In this document: piece by piece, positions 25,359 to 34,275 of the stretch
How positions within the stretch are numbered: position 1 is the first letter of the stretch
Layout: each line of letters opens with the position of its first letter
NCBI RefSeq assembly: GCF_003253745.1
Contig: NZ_MZXV01000027.1
Location: forward strand, 1 to 64,000
DNA: 64,000 nucleotides
Source: Mesorhizobium kowhaii
GTDB lineage: Bacteria > Pseudomonadota > Alphaproteobacteria > Rhizobiales > Rhizobiaceae
Reading direction: 5' to 3'
The notes under the pieces: generated by a model
The model's input: the letters and a program-made list of their open reading frames with translations, nothing else
Told to the model about the DNA's origin: nothing
Database searches by the model: none
Program-made: the position numbers and the translations under genes

Positions 25359-26399
25359 ATGCTTGTCTCGCAGCTGACACATGTGCCGATCGCCGACCGC
25401 GAGGCCATGCGCGACGGTCCGCGCGATAGCGCCACTCATCTGCGCCTCGCCGCCGCCATTCCCGCGCTCGGTCAGGTCGAGATCGGCGGCAAGGCCTCAC
25501 GCGAAAGCGTCGGCGAGACGCTCACCGTCGTGGCCTGGAACGTCGAGCGGCTGCGTCACGGCGACGCCATCGCGGCCACGCTTGCCGGCCAGGGTCCCGA
25601 CGTCGTGCTGCTATCAGAGGTCGACGAAGGCATGGCGCGCTCCGGCAACGGCCATCCGCTGCGCGTGCTCGCCGACCGGCTCGGCCATGCCTTCGCCTAT
25701 GGCGTCGAGTTCGTCGAGCTCGGCGGCGGCAACGAGGCGGAACGGTTGGCAACCGGCGGCGCATCCAATGCCGAAGGCTTCCACGGCAATGCGGTCACCA
25801 GCGCGGTTCCTTTGCTTCGCCCTTTCCTGGTGCGGCTCGACGCGGCCGGCGGCTGGTTCCGGCCGGAGCGCGGCCAGCCGCGCATCGGCGGACGCATGGC
25901 GATCGGTGGCCAGGTGCAGATCGGCAATCGCAGGGTGACGGTGGTCTCGGTGCATCTCGAAAACCGTACCGATCCCGCCGGCCGTGCCGTCCAGACCCGC
26001 CATCTCCTTGATGCCATCGACAAATATGATCCGCAGGCACCGGTGCTGCTTGGCGGCGACTTCAACACGCTGACCGCCAGTCATGAGGACCGCTACGACA
26101 ATCCCCAGGCCTGGGCGGCGCGCATCGCGGCCGAGCCCGACCGACTGATCGATGTCGAGCCACACGAACCGCTGCTCGCGATCCTCGCCGGGCGTGGCTA
26201 CGACTGGAAGGCCGCCAACACCCTCGACCTGCCCACCCAGCGACGCGAGGCCGGCGATCCCACTCCTATCGGCCACATCGACTGGTTCTTCACCCGCGGC
26301 CTCGTCGCGAGCGCTCCTGCCGTTCTTCCGGCCGTGCTGCCGGATGGCAGACCGAGTTCCGATCACGAGGCACTCGTTGTGACGGTTTGCATCGCGTGA
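25359..26399 (+). CDS. Endonuclease/exonuclease/phosphatase (EEP) family protein
   Basis: A 346-residue protein with the EEP (DNase I-like) fold from about residue 55 on. Motifs in order are VVAWNVERLR (metal/backbone), LLSEVDEGMARSG (Glu metal ligand), VVSVHLENRTDP (catalytic His), LLGGDFNTLT (Asp/Asn) and the terminal PSSDHEALVV (Asp-His pair). The enzyme should hydrolyse a phosphodiester or phosphomonoester; the family ranges from nucleases to sphingomyelinase and inositol phosphatases, and nothing here distinguishes them. The neighbouring ugp operon makes a phospholipid headgroup or phosphate-scavenging role plausible but unproven. No signal peptide is evident. Confidence 0.85.
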   Translation: MLVSQLTHVPIADREAMRDGPRDSATHLRLAAAIPALGQVEIGGKASRESVGETLTVVAWNVERLRHGDAIAATLAGQGPDVVLLSEVDEGMARSGNGHPLRVLADRLGHAFAYGVEFVELGGGNEAERLATGGASNAEGFHGNAVTSAVPLLRPFLVRLDAAGGWFRPERGQPRIGGRMAIGGQVQIGNRRVTVVSVHLENRTDPAGRAVQTRHLLDAIDKYDPQAPVLLGGDFNTLTASHEDRYDNPQAWAARIAAEPDRLIDVEPHEPLLAILAGRGYDWKAANTLDLPTQRREAGDPTPIGHIDWFFTRGLVASAPAVLPAVLPDGRPSSDHEALVVTVCIA

Positions 26400-26631
26400 C
26401 GGGCCAGAGCCTCTAAGATTCATGGATCTCAATCTGCGGCCCGGTAACTGGTCTCTGAACCACATCCGGCCCATTCAAACCGCGTCCGCCCCGGCGACGG
26501 CCTGATCCCGCAGCCGCCCTGCCCCCGAAAGGCACGCCAGGGTTGCAGGCTCACTTAATCGATCCTTCAACGGCCAAGGGCTAATCAATCATATTGCCTT
26601 GTTTTATTTCCGATAGATCAGGTGAAATAAG
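26400..26631. other. Intergenic region, no gene seen
   Basis: The gap of 232 bases holds no convincing open frame or known repeat. Its last 60 bases are AT-rich (TAATCAATCATATTGCCTTG, then TTTTATTTCC) and are the likely promoter region of the c-di-GMP gene; AGGTG is positioned before its start. Confidence 0.5.
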
Positions 26632-29070
26632 ATGCTGACGGTCTACAATTGTATCGTCAACGAACACGATCTGAGACTGGTCGCACTCGCCGCGCTGATC
26701 TGCGGGATATCCTCTTTTTCTGCCGTCAACCTGCTTCACCATGTCGGCAGGTCGACAAACCGAAACCGGCTTGCCTGGTTGATGATCGCGGCGACATCGA
26801 CCGGCTTCGGTATCTGGGCAACGCATTTCATCGCCATGCTGGCGTTCACGCCGGGCATACCAAACGCATACAATCCGGAACTCTCGGCGCTCTCGCTTGC
26901 CGCCGCCGTTGTCCTGACAGCCGCCGGCATGTGGGTCGCCACGTTGCGCAACGGGCTCGACCATCATCTCGTCGGTGGCGCCATTCTGGGCGGTGGCATT
27001 GCCACCATGCACTACATCGGGATGGCGGCATTCGAGGTGCAGGGCCGGATCGAATGGAACCTGCTGCTCGTGGCGGCCTCCTTGCTGGCGGGAGTAACGC
27101 TCGCCGCGCTGGCGCTTGTGGTTGTCCTGCGTCGCCCATCGCTGTCTGCGACACTGGGCGGCGCGGTGCTGTTGACGCTGGCGATCTGCACCTTGCATTT
27201 CATCGCGATGGGCGCGGTGTCGATCGTCCCGGATTCCTCGATCGAGATATCGCAATACACGATCCAGCCCACTTCGCAGGCCTTTGCCGTGGCCGCTGCC
27301 AGCCTGGTGATCCTTGTTCTTTCGGGCACGGCACTTTGGATCGATCTGCGCTTCCGCCGCCAGAAGCTCGAGGCCGACCGCATGCACGGTTTGGCCAATG
27401 CTGCCGTGGAGGGTCTGATCGTCTGCGACGGCAACCGCATCATCAGCGCCAACGACAGCATGGCGAAGCTGACGGGCATGGCAACCGCGACGCTGAACGG
27501 GATGCAGCTTGGCGACCTCTTCGGGTCCGATATGTCCGGCTTCGGCGAGCAGCCGCAGGAGGTCGAATTGAGGGGCAGCGACGACACGGGCATTCCCGTC
27601 GAGTTGATCGCCAGGAGCATCGACTACTGTGGCAAGCCTCACAACGTGATTGCAGTCCGCGACATTCGCGAGCGCAAGAAGGCGGAACAGGAAATCCTGC
27701 GCCTTGCGCATTTCGATCCATTGACCGGACTTGCCAATCGCCGCAGCTTTTCCGGCCGGCTCGAGATGGAAATCGCTGCGATGGGCCGGGCCAGGAAAAG
27801 CGGCCACCTGGCGCTTCTGCTGCTCGATCTCGACCGCTTCAAGGAGGTCAACGACCTGTACGGGCACGGCGCTGGCGACGCCATGCTGCAGAAGGTTGCG
27901 CATTGCGTTACCGGCATCCTTCGTCAAGGACAGATGGTTGCGCGGCTGGGCGGCGACGAATTCGCCATCATCGCCCCAAACCTGACCGACCCGTTGGAGG
28001 CCGGCCGCATCGCCAACGCCGTGCTGAACGCGATGCGCGAGGAAAACAGGCTCTCGGTCGGCGGTGGTCTCGTGTCGGCCAGCATCGGCATTGCGCTTTA
28101 TCCATCGGATGCCGAAAACCAGGCCAGCCTGATAACCCACGCCGATACGGCACTCTACCGGGCCAAGACCGAGGGCAAGGACACATACCGCTATTTCGAG
28201 GCCTCGATGGGGGCCGAGGCCCGCGACAAGCGCGTGATGGAGCACGAACTGCGCCAGGCTGTCGCGCGCAAGGAGTTCTATCTCGTCTACCAGCCGCAGA
28301 AGGAGATCAGCAGCGGAAAGATGGTCGGCTTCGAAGCCCTGATCCGTTGGCGGCATCCGACGCGCGGCGACGTGCCCCCGACCATATTCATCCCGGTGGC
28401 CGAAGACAGTGGAGCCATTGGCCAGATTGGTGAATGGGTGCTGACGGCGGCCTGCGAGGAAGCCGCCCGCTGGGAAAATCCGCTGACGGTGGCCGTCAAT
28501 GTTTCGGCGGTGCAGCTTCACAATCCGAATTTCAGCCGCAAGGTCCACGAAACATTGCTGAATTCCGGTCTTGCACCGGGCAGACTGGAACTTGAGATCA
28601 CCGAGACGGCGCTTGTGAAGGACATGCCGCGCGCGCTGGCGACCTTGCGGCAGGTCAAGGCACTGGGCGTGCGCGTGGCCATGGACGATTTCGGAACCGG
28701 CTATTCCTCGCTCTCCAACCTTCGCGCCTTTCCCTTCGACAAGATCAAGATCGATGGCTCGTTCATCAAATCCGTCGACAAGAACGGTCAGGTCGCGGCA
28801 ATCGTGCGCGCCGTCCTGGGGCTTGGTCGCGGCCTCGGGCTGCCGGTTTTGGCGGAGGGTGTCGAGACGCTTGGCGAACTGAAATTCCTGGACGCCGAAG
28901 CCTGCGAGATAGGCCAGGGCTACTATATTGGCAGGCCTGGCCTCATCGAGGAGTTCAGCGAGCTGACCGGTGTCGACGCCCCCACGGTCACCAATGACGC
29001 TGCTGGCCAGCGCAACAGAAGCGTCCTGGCCTTCGCACCCGCGCCTGCACTGAGTGTGAACAGAGCCTAG
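26632..29070 (+). CDS. MHYT-PAS-GGDEF-EAL bifunctional c-di-GMP protein
   Basis: An 812-residue membrane protein. Seven N-terminal helices (about 15-245) form an MHYT sensor with the repeated metal-binding motifs THFIAM, MHYIGMAA and LHFIAMGA, proposed to sense O2, CO or NO through copper. A PAS domain follows (255-360), then GGDEF (FDPLTGLANRRSF, intact RLGGDEFAI) and EAL (GFEALIRWRHP, DDFGTGYSSLSNLRAFP, LAEGVET, QGYYIGRP). Both catalytic motifs are intact, so synthesis and hydrolysis of c-di-GMP are possible. AGGTG precedes the ATG. Its last 4 bases overlap the convergent tlpA gene. Confidence 0.94.
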   Translation: MLTVYNCIVNEHDLRLVALAALICGISSFSAVNLLHHVGRSTNRNRLAWLMIAATSTGFGIWATHFIAMLAFTPGIPNAYNPELSALSLAAAVVLTAAGMWVATLRNGLDHHLVGGAILGGGIATMHYIGMAAFEVQGRIEWNLLLVAASLLAGVTLAALALVVVLRRPSLSATLGGAVLLTLAICTLHFIAMGAVSIVPDSSIEISQYTIQPTSQAFAVAAASLVILVLSGTALWIDLRFRRQKLEADRMHGLANAAVEGLIVCDGNRIISANDSMAKLTGMATATLNGMQLGDLFGSDMSGFGEQPQEVELRGSDDTGIPVELIARSIDYCGKPHNVIAVRDIRERKKAEQEILRLAHFDPLTGLANRRSFSGRLEMEIAAMGRARKSGHLALLLLDLDRFKEVNDLYGHGAGDAMLQKVAHCVTGILRQGQMVARLGGDEFAIIAPNLTDPLEAGRIANAVLNAMREENRLSVGGGLVSASIGIALYPSDAENQASLITHADTALYRAKTEGKDTYRYFEASMGAEARDKRVMEHELRQAVARKEFYLVYQPQKEISSGKMVGFEALIRWRHPTRGDVPPTIFIPVAEDSGAIGQIGEWVLTAACEEAARWENPLTVAVNVSAVQLHNPNFSRKVHETLLNSGLAPGRLELEITETALVKDMPRALATLRQVKALGVRVAMDDFGTGYSSLSNLRAFPFDKIKIDGSFIKSVDKNGQVAAIVRAVLGLGRGLGLPVLAEGVETLGELKFLDAEACEIGQGYYIGRPGLIEEFSELTGVDAPTVTNDAAGQRNRSVLAFAPAPALSVNRA

Positions 29071-29756
29071 AGGCTTTCGGGCTTAAGCGCGGCCTCGATC
29101 AGCCGCTTGGCGTCCGGCCCCGACCATTCGGCAGGGCCGTTCATATGGGCGATCAGGCAGCCTCCGCCGTCGATCAGCATGGTGGCGGGAAGGCCAAGCG
29201 CCAGGCCGCGCGTCTTGAGGTCGTTGAACACCGCCATCGTCGAATCCCGGTAGTAGCCGAGCGTCTCGACGCCTGTCTCGCTGAGGAACTTCTTCGGCTT
29301 CACATCATCGCCGGCATCGACGTTGACGGCGACCACCTGAAAGGCGTCGCTGCCCATTTCCTTCTGCAGCGCATCGAGCGCCGGCATTTCGGCGCGGCAC
29401 GGCGCGCACCACGTCGCCCAGAGATTGAGCAGCACCGTCTTGCCGGCATGGTCGGCGAGCGTCATCGGCTTGCCGTCCGGCCCATTGAAGGCAAGGCGCT
29501 TCAACGATTGCGGCGGATCGGCCGGCAACAGTGCCGCGACTTCGCCGGTGGCTGCGGCCGCGACCTTCTTGGCGCGGTCGCCCTTGGCGGCGCAGGCGAC
29601 GTCGTCCTTGCTGTCGTCGATGGCCGTTTGGCGCTCGGCGTTGTTGCCAGACCGGCTCTCGCTGACATATACCGCGACCGCGCCGGCCAGCACGCCCGCC
29701 ACCAAAGCGGCGAGGATCAGGCGCGGGGCCGGGAAGAATCTATTACCGTCTGCCAT
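29067..29756 (-). CDS. tlpA: Thiol:disulfide interchange protein, TlpA/ResA type
   Basis: A 229-residue membrane-anchored thioredoxin-like protein. One N-terminal helix (about 11-32) is followed by a charged periplasmic linker and a thioredoxin domain with the [16 protein letters not shown] active site (Cys-x-x-Cys) and the cis-proline region [11 protein letters not shown]. It contains the insert [24 protein letters not shown] typical of rhizobial TlpA. TlpA keeps cytochrome oxidase biogenesis factors reduced. I start at ATG 29756 (MADGNRFFP); an in-frame ATG at 29780 exists. Divergent from argH with only 35 bases between, an arrangement conserved in Rhizobiales. Confidence 0.92.
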   Translation of the reverse strand: MADGNRFFPAPRLILAALVAGVLAGAVAVYVSESRSGNNAERQTAIDDSKDDVACAAKGDRAKKVAAAATGEVAALLPADPPQSLKRLAFNGPDGKPMTLADHAGKTVLLNLWATWCAPCRAEMPALDALQKEMGSDAFQVVAVNVDAGDDVKPKKFLSETGVETLGYYRDSTMAVFNDLKTRGLALGLPATMLIDGGGCLIAHMNGPAEWSGPDAKRLIEAALKPESL

Positions 29757-29791
29757 TTTCTCAAAACTGCTCCGAAGCACGGGTTATAGCG

Positions 29792-31192
29792 ATGAGCGAC
29801 AAGAAGACCAGCAACCAGATGTGGGGCGGACGTTTTGCCTCGGGGCCGGCCGCGATCATGGAAGCGATCAACGCGTCGATCTCGTTCGACCGCAAACTCT
29901 ATGCGCAAGACATCCGAGGCTCGATCGCCCATAGCGAGATGCTGGCGCAGACGGGCATTGTTTCGGCGGCCGATCAAGAAAAAATCGCTCACGGGCTGAA
30001 CACGATTCTGAAAGAGATCGAAGCCGGCACATTCGAGTTCTCGACCCGGCTGGAAGACATCCACATGAATATCGAGGCTCGCCTCGCCGACCTGATCGGA
30101 CCGGCGGCGGGTCGACTGCATACCGCCCGCTCGCGCAACGACCAGGTCGCGGTCGACCTGAGACTGTGGGTCAAGGACGAGTGCTTTCGCGTCGCCGAGG
30201 CGTTGAAAGGGCTGATCGAGGCGCTGCTGGCACGGGCCGATGAGCATGCGGCGACGGTGATGCCGGGCTTCACCCATATGCAGGCGGCGCAACCGGTGAC
30301 CTTCGGCCATCACTGCATGGCCTATGTCGAGATGTTTGCGCGTGACCTGTCGCGGGTCCGCGACGCAATCGAACGGATGGACGAAAGCCCGCTCGGTGCC
30401 GCGGCCCTTGCCGGCACCAGCTTCCCGATCGACCGTCATGCAACCGCCAAGGCGCTCGGCTTCCGCGAGCCGACGCGCAATTCGCTGGACAGCGTTTCGG
30501 ATCGCGATTTCGCGCTGGAGTTCCTCGCTGTTGCCGCGATCTGCGCCACGCATTTGTCGCGGCTCGCCGAGGAGATCATCATCTGGTCGACGCCGCAATT
30601 CGGCTTCATCAGGCTGTCGGACAGCTTCTCCACCGGCTCATCGATCATGCCGCAGAAGAAGAACCCGGACGCCGCCGAACTGGTGCGCGGCAAAACCGGC
30701 CGCGTCACCGGCCACCTGGTTGGCCTGCTGACGGTGATGAAGGGCATGCCGCTGACCTATGGCAAGGACATGCAGGAAGACAAGGAATCAGTGTTCGATG
30801 CCGCCGAGACGCTCGACCTGATGCTGGCGGCGATGACCGGCATGGTCTCGGACATGACGGTCAACGCAGCGGCGATGAAAAAGGCCGCCGGCTCGGGTCA
30901 CGCGACCGCCACCGACCTTGCCGACTGGCTGGTGCGCACGCTCGGCCTGCCGTTCCGCGAGGCGCATCATGTCACCGGCCGGGCGGTGGCGCTGGCCGAG
31001 GAGAAGAAGGTGGGGCTGGAGAAGCTTTCGCTGGAAGACCTGCAGGCGATCAATCCCGGCATCACGGCGGATATATTTTCGGTGCTGGCGGTGCAGAACT
31101 CGGTCAAGAGCCGCACCAGCTTCGGCGGCACGGCGCCGTCGGAAGTCAGAAGGCAGATTCGCAGCTGGAAAAGGCGCATCGCAAAGGCGTGA
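29792..31192 (+). CDS. argH: Argininosuccinate lyase
   Basis: A 466-residue enzyme of the fumarase/aspartase superfamily that splits argininosuccinate into arginine and fumarate, the last step of arginine synthesis. The signature [11 protein letters not shown] is at 282-292 (catalytic Ser284 in the mobile loop), HTARSRNDQ at 110-118, and the catalytic-site histidine 162 in TMHxxQ-like FTHMQ. Length is standard. It is the first gene of argH-lptM-lysA, a conserved rhizobial cluster, although a strong hairpin lies right after its stop codon. Confidence 0.97.
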   Translation: MSDKKTSNQMWGGRFASGPAAIMEAINASISFDRKLYAQDIRGSIAHSEMLAQTGIVSAADQEKIAHGLNTILKEIEAGTFEFSTRLEDIHMNIEARLADLIGPAAGRLHTARSRNDQVAVDLRLWVKDECFRVAEALKGLIEALLARADEHAATVMPGFTHMQAAQPVTFGHHCMAYVEMFARDLSRVRDAIERMDESPLGAAALAGTSFPIDRHATAKALGFREPTRNSLDSVSDRDFALEFLAVAAICATHLSRLAEEIIIWSTPQFGFIRLSDSFSTGSSIMPQKKNPDAAELVRGKTGRVTGHLVGLLTVMKGMPLTYGKDMQEDKESVFDAAETLDLMLAAMTGMVSDMTVNAAAMKKAAGSGHATATDLADWLVRTLGLPFREAHHVTGRAVALAEEKKVGLEKLSLEDLQAINPGITADIFSVLAVQNSVKSRTSFGGTAPSEVRRQIRSWKRRIAKA

Positions 31193-31193
31193 T

Positions 31194-31222
31194 CCCGGAT
31201 ATTGCGACCAGCAATATCCGGG
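31194..31222 (+). other. Perfect 12-bp hairpin after argH
   Basis: CCCGGATATTGC (31194-31205) pairs with GCAATATCCGGG (31211-31222) across loop GACCA, starting one base after the argH stop. A second small palindrome GTGCAATGCAC follows at 31223-31233. There is no T-run, so it is unlikely to be an intrinsic terminator; it may protect the argH mRNA 3' end after processing. Confidence 0.7.
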
Positions 31223-31285
31223 GTGCAATGCACTGAGAACTCGGCTAAAAGCGGCGGCTGGCAAAAGTTTCGGACGGATGGATCG

Positions 31286-31492
31286 ATGACCGGAAGCAGG
31301 ATTTTGGTGACGCTGACGCTGCTGGTGGCGATTGCGGCCGTCTCGGCTTGCGGCAGGAGGGGCGCTCTCGACTCGCCCTATGAGGCAGCTGTCCAGGCGC
31401 GCAAGGATGCCTCAAAGGCGCACCAGCCTGTGCCGCCGGAGCCGGAAAAACCGGTCAAGGACAAGAAGTTCTTCCTCGACCCGCTGATCTAG
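31286..31492 (+). CDS. lptM: LPS translocon maturation chaperone LptM-like lipoprotein
   Basis: A 68-residue lipoprotein. The signal peptide ends in the lipobox VSAC with Cys22, directly followed by GRRGALDSPYEA, the short conserved N-terminus of LptM/YifL proteins, and then a proline-rich tail. In E. coli LptM assists oxidative maturation of LptD in the outer membrane. The gene is usually just before lysA, as here (71 bases). I chose the ATG at 31286, which gives a normal signal peptide. Confidence 0.85.
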   Translation: MTGSRILVTLTLLVAIAAVSACGRRGALDSPYEAAVQARKDASKAHQPVPPEPEKPVKDKKFFLDPLI

Positions 31493-31562
31493 AGCCAATG
31501 ACACCGGGGTTCGTCTTTCTAAACCCGGTCTCATCGTGCTCCAACTGTCCGGAACCACTCTC

Positions 31563-32831
31563 GTGAACCATTTCGACTACCGCGACGGCGTGCTGCATGC
31601 CGAGGACGTGGCGATCCCTGATATCGCCGCACAGGTCGGCACGCCGTTCTACTGCTATTCGACGGCCACGCTGGCCAGGCACTACCGGGTGTTTGCCCAG
31701 GCCTTCGCCGGGCTCGACGCGCTGGTCTGCTACGCCATGAAGGCCAATTCCAACCAGGCGGTGCTGCGGACGCTTGCCAGGCTCGGCGCCGGCGCCGACG
31801 TGGTGTCGGAAGGCGAATTGCGCCGGGCGCTGGCCGCCGGCATCCCGGCAAGCAAGATCCTGTTTTCTGGCGTCGGCAAGACGGCGCGCGAAATGGACTT
31901 TGCTCTTGCCGCCGGCATCCTTTGCTTCAATGTCGAATCCGAGCCGGAACTCGAGCTGCTGTCGGCGCGTGCCACCACCCTGGGCAAGGTCGCGCCGATC
32001 TCGCTGCGCATCAATCCGGATGTCGACGCCAAGACTCACAAGAAGATCTCCACCGGCAAGGCCGAAAACAAGTTCGGCATCCCGTGGCAGCGGGCGCGTC
32101 AGGTCTATGCCCGTGCAGCACAGCTTCCAGGCATTAAGATCACCGGCATCGACACCCATATCGGCAGCCAGATCACCGAACTGCAGCCTTTCGACGACGC
32201 CTTCGCCCTGCTTGTCGATCTGGTCGGCGCGCTACGCGCCGACGGCCATGCCATCGAGCATGTCGATCTCGGTGGCGGCCTCGGCATTCCCTACCGCGTC
32301 GACAACAATCCGCCGCCCTTGCCCGATGCCTATGCCCAGATCGTCAGGAAGCATGTCACCAAGCTTGGGCTGAAGGTGATGTTCGAGCCCGGCCGGCTGA
32401 TCGTCGGCAATGCCGGCATCCTCGTCTCCGAAGTGATCTTCGTAAAAGAGGGCGACGCCAAGAATTTCCTCGTCGTCGACGCCGCCATGAACGATCTGAT
32501 CCGGCCGACGCTCTACGATGCTTTCCACGACATAAGGCCGGTGGTGCAGCCGCCGGCCGACACGCCGCGCATGATGGTCGATGTGGTCGGCCCGGTCTGC
32601 GAGACCGGCGATTATCTCGGCCTCGACCGCGACCTGCCCAGGCTGAAGGCCGGCGCCCTGATTGCCGTTTCCACCGCCGGCGCCTATGGCGCTGTGCAGG
32701 CCGGCACCTACAACACCCGCCTGCTGGTGCCGGAAGTGCTGGTCGACGGCGACCGGTTCCACATCGTGCGCCCGCGCCTGACCTATGACGACCTGATCGG
32801 CCTGGATTCGGTACCCGAATGGCTTGCATAG
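31563..32831 (+). CDS. lysA: Diaminopimelate decarboxylase
   Basis: A 422-residue PLP enzyme of alanine-racemase fold that decarboxylates meso-diaminopimelate to lysine. The PLP lysine is Lys60 in CYAMKAN, the phosphate-binding glycines are at 237-239 (DLGGGLG), EPGR lies at 275-278, and the second-subunit cysteine motif CETGD is at 346-350. I start at the GTG at 31563 because homology begins NHFDYRDGVLHAED; an in-frame GTG at 31536 is an alternative, and neither has a strong ribosome site. It is normally followed by the TIGR02302 gene in Rhizobiales; here two genes intervene. Confidence 0.95.
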   Translation: MNHFDYRDGVLHAEDVAIPDIAAQVGTPFYCYSTATLARHYRVFAQAFAGLDALVCYAMKANSNQAVLRTLARLGAGADVVSEGELRRALAAGIPASKILFSGVGKTAREMDFALAAGILCFNVESEPELELLSARATTLGKVAPISLRINPDVDAKTHKKISTGKAENKFGIPWQRARQVYARAAQLPGIKITGIDTHIGSQITELQPFDDAFALLVDLVGALRADGHAIEHVDLGGGLGIPYRVDNNPPPLPDAYAQIVRKHVTKLGLKVMFEPGRLIVGNAGILVSEVIFVKEGDAKNFLVVDAAMNDLIRPTLYDAFHDIRPVVQPPADTPRMMVDVVGPVCETGDYLGLDRDLPRLKAGALIAVSTAGAYGAVQAGTYNTRLLVPEVLVDGDRFHIVRPRLTYDDLIGLDSVPEWLA

Positions 32832-32865
32832 GCGCTGCCCGATTCGGAACGCCCGGACTGCGGCG

Positions 32866-33168
32866 CTACAGCCTGTTCTGGATGAGCGCCCTGGTGGCGG
32901 CGATCCTGTCCTCGTCGCGGCGATAGAACGTCCATTGCTTGATGCGCTTGGCCCGCAGCAGGCCGGCCTGGGTGAGCACGCGCATGTGCTCGCTGAGCGT
33001 CGCCTGCGTGATGCCGAGCTTTTCGGCGATCAGCAGCGCGCAAACGCCGTCCTCGACCAGATCGCCATCGGCTTGGCGTGGGAAATGCGCGCGCGGATCC
33101 TTCAGCCAGTCGAGAATCTGCAGCCTGCGTTCGTTGGCGATCGCCTTGAAGACATCAACCTCTTGCAT
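32866..33168 (-). CDS. ArsR/SmtB-family transcriptional regulator
   Basis: A 100-residue winged-helix repressor. The helix-turn-helix is ITQATLSEHMRVLTQAGLL (about 53-71), and the wing is AKRIKQWTFYRRDEDRIA. A cysteine (Cys43 in DGVCALLIAEKL) is present, but the ELCVC-type metal site of arsenic sensors is not, so it is probably not a metal sensor of the classic type. It is divergent from the threonine dehydratase-like gene with 50 bases between, and most likely controls it and itself. It is convergent with lysA. Confidence 0.9.
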   Translation of the reverse strand: MQEVDVFKAIANERRLQILDWLKDPRAHFPRQADGDLVEDGVCALLIAEKLGITQATLSEHMRVLTQAGLLRAKRIKQWTFYRRDEDRIAATRALIQNRL

Positions 33169-33218
33169 TTAGCCATTTTGCCAAGTTACTAATTACTGTC
33201 AATCCCAAGGAGACGTCC

Positions 33219-34160
33219 ATGACCAACGGCAACACCGTCACACGCGAACGCATTGCCGCGATGGAACCGCGCATTCGGCCCTATGTGCGGCACACGCCGG
33301 TGCTGCGCGTCGACATGGCCGACTTCGACCGGCCGCCGCTGACCGTCGACCTGAAGCTCGAATGCCTGCAGCATTCCGGCTCGTTCAAGGCGCGCGGCGC
33401 CTTCACCAACCTCCTGGAGCGGACGGTTCCCAAGGCCGGCGTCGTCGCCGCATCGGGTGGCAACCATGGCGCCGCGGTCGCCTACGCCGCCATGCGGCTC
33501 GGCCACAAGGCGACCATCTTCGTTCCCGAAGTGAGCCCGCCGGCCAAGCTGGAGCGGATCCGCAGCTACGGCGCCGAACTGATCGTCGGCGGCGCCCGCT
33601 ACGCCGAGGCGCTGGAGGCCAGCGAACGTTTCGCCGAGGAAACCGGCGCCTTGCAGATCCATGCCTTCAACCAGGAGGAGACGCTGGTCGGCCAGGGCAC
33701 GCTCGGGCTCGAAATAGAGAGCGACCTGCCTCAGATCGACACGCTGCTGGTCGCCGTTGGCGGCGGCGGCCTGATTGGCGGCATCGCCGCCTGGTTTGCC
33801 GGCCGCATCCGCATCATCGCCATCGAGCCGGAGGGGGCGCCGACGCTTTACCGCGCTTTCGAGGCCGGCCGCCCCGTCGACGCGCCAACTGAGGGCATCG
33901 CCGCCGATTCGCTGGCGCCCAAGCGCGTCGGCGAAATAATGTTCCCGATCGCCGAGGCTTTCGTCGAGCGTTCGATCCTGGTCAGCGACGACGACATCAT
34001 CGCTGCCCAGAAGGCACTGTGGAACCGGGTGCGCATCATCTCCGAACCGGGCGGCGCGGCCGCCTTCGCGGCCGTGCTATCCGGGCGCTATGCGCCGACG
34101 CCCGGTGAAAGGGTCGCCGTACTGGTCTGTGGTGCCAACGCGAACCCCGCCACGTTCTGA
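33219..34160 (+). CDS. Threonine/serine dehydratase-like PLP enzyme
   Basis: A 313-residue fold-type II PLP enzyme. The cofactor lysine is Lys57 in GSFKARGA, the substrate loop is ASGGNHGAAVAYAA, and the phosphate-binding tetraglycine loop is VGGGGLIGGIAAWF; SEPGGAAAFAAVL closes the active site. There is no C-terminal ACT regulatory domain, so it is a catabolic-type dehydratase acting on threonine, serine or a hydroxylated amino acid such as hydroxyaspartate. AAGGAG lies before the ATG. Control by the divergent ArsR-like gene is likely. The pair interrupts the usual lysA-TIGR02302 neighbourhood. Confidence 0.87.
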   Translation: MTNGNTVTRERIAAMEPRIRPYVRHTPVLRVDMADFDRPPLTVDLKLECLQHSGSFKARGAFTNLLERTVPKAGVVAASGGNHGAAVAYAAMRLGHKATIFVPEVSPPAKLERIRSYGAELIVGGARYAEALEASERFAEETGALQIHAFNQEETLVGQGTLGLEIESDLPQIDTLLVAVGGGGLIGGIAAWFAGRIRIIAIEPEGAPTLYRAFEAGRPVDAPTEGIAADSLAPKRVGEIMFPIAEAFVERSILVSDDDIIAAQKALWNRVRIISEPGGAAAFAAVLSGRYAPTPGERVAVLVCGANANPATF

Positions 34161-34275
34161 CGGCAATCATTCCGGCAGCTTCACGTTTTCTCAAACTGCC
34201 TCGCCTTTGCCGTGTTTGCTGGTATTCTTCGAGTCGTGAGGATCGGGCTATCCTGCCCGCCCCATGGAAGGGCCG

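Noticed and set aside
33169..33218. Defined ArsR operator between the divergent ArsR and dehydratase genes
   Set aside because: The gap contains TTACTAATTACT repeats but no clean 12-2-12 inverted repeat, so no operator is annotated.
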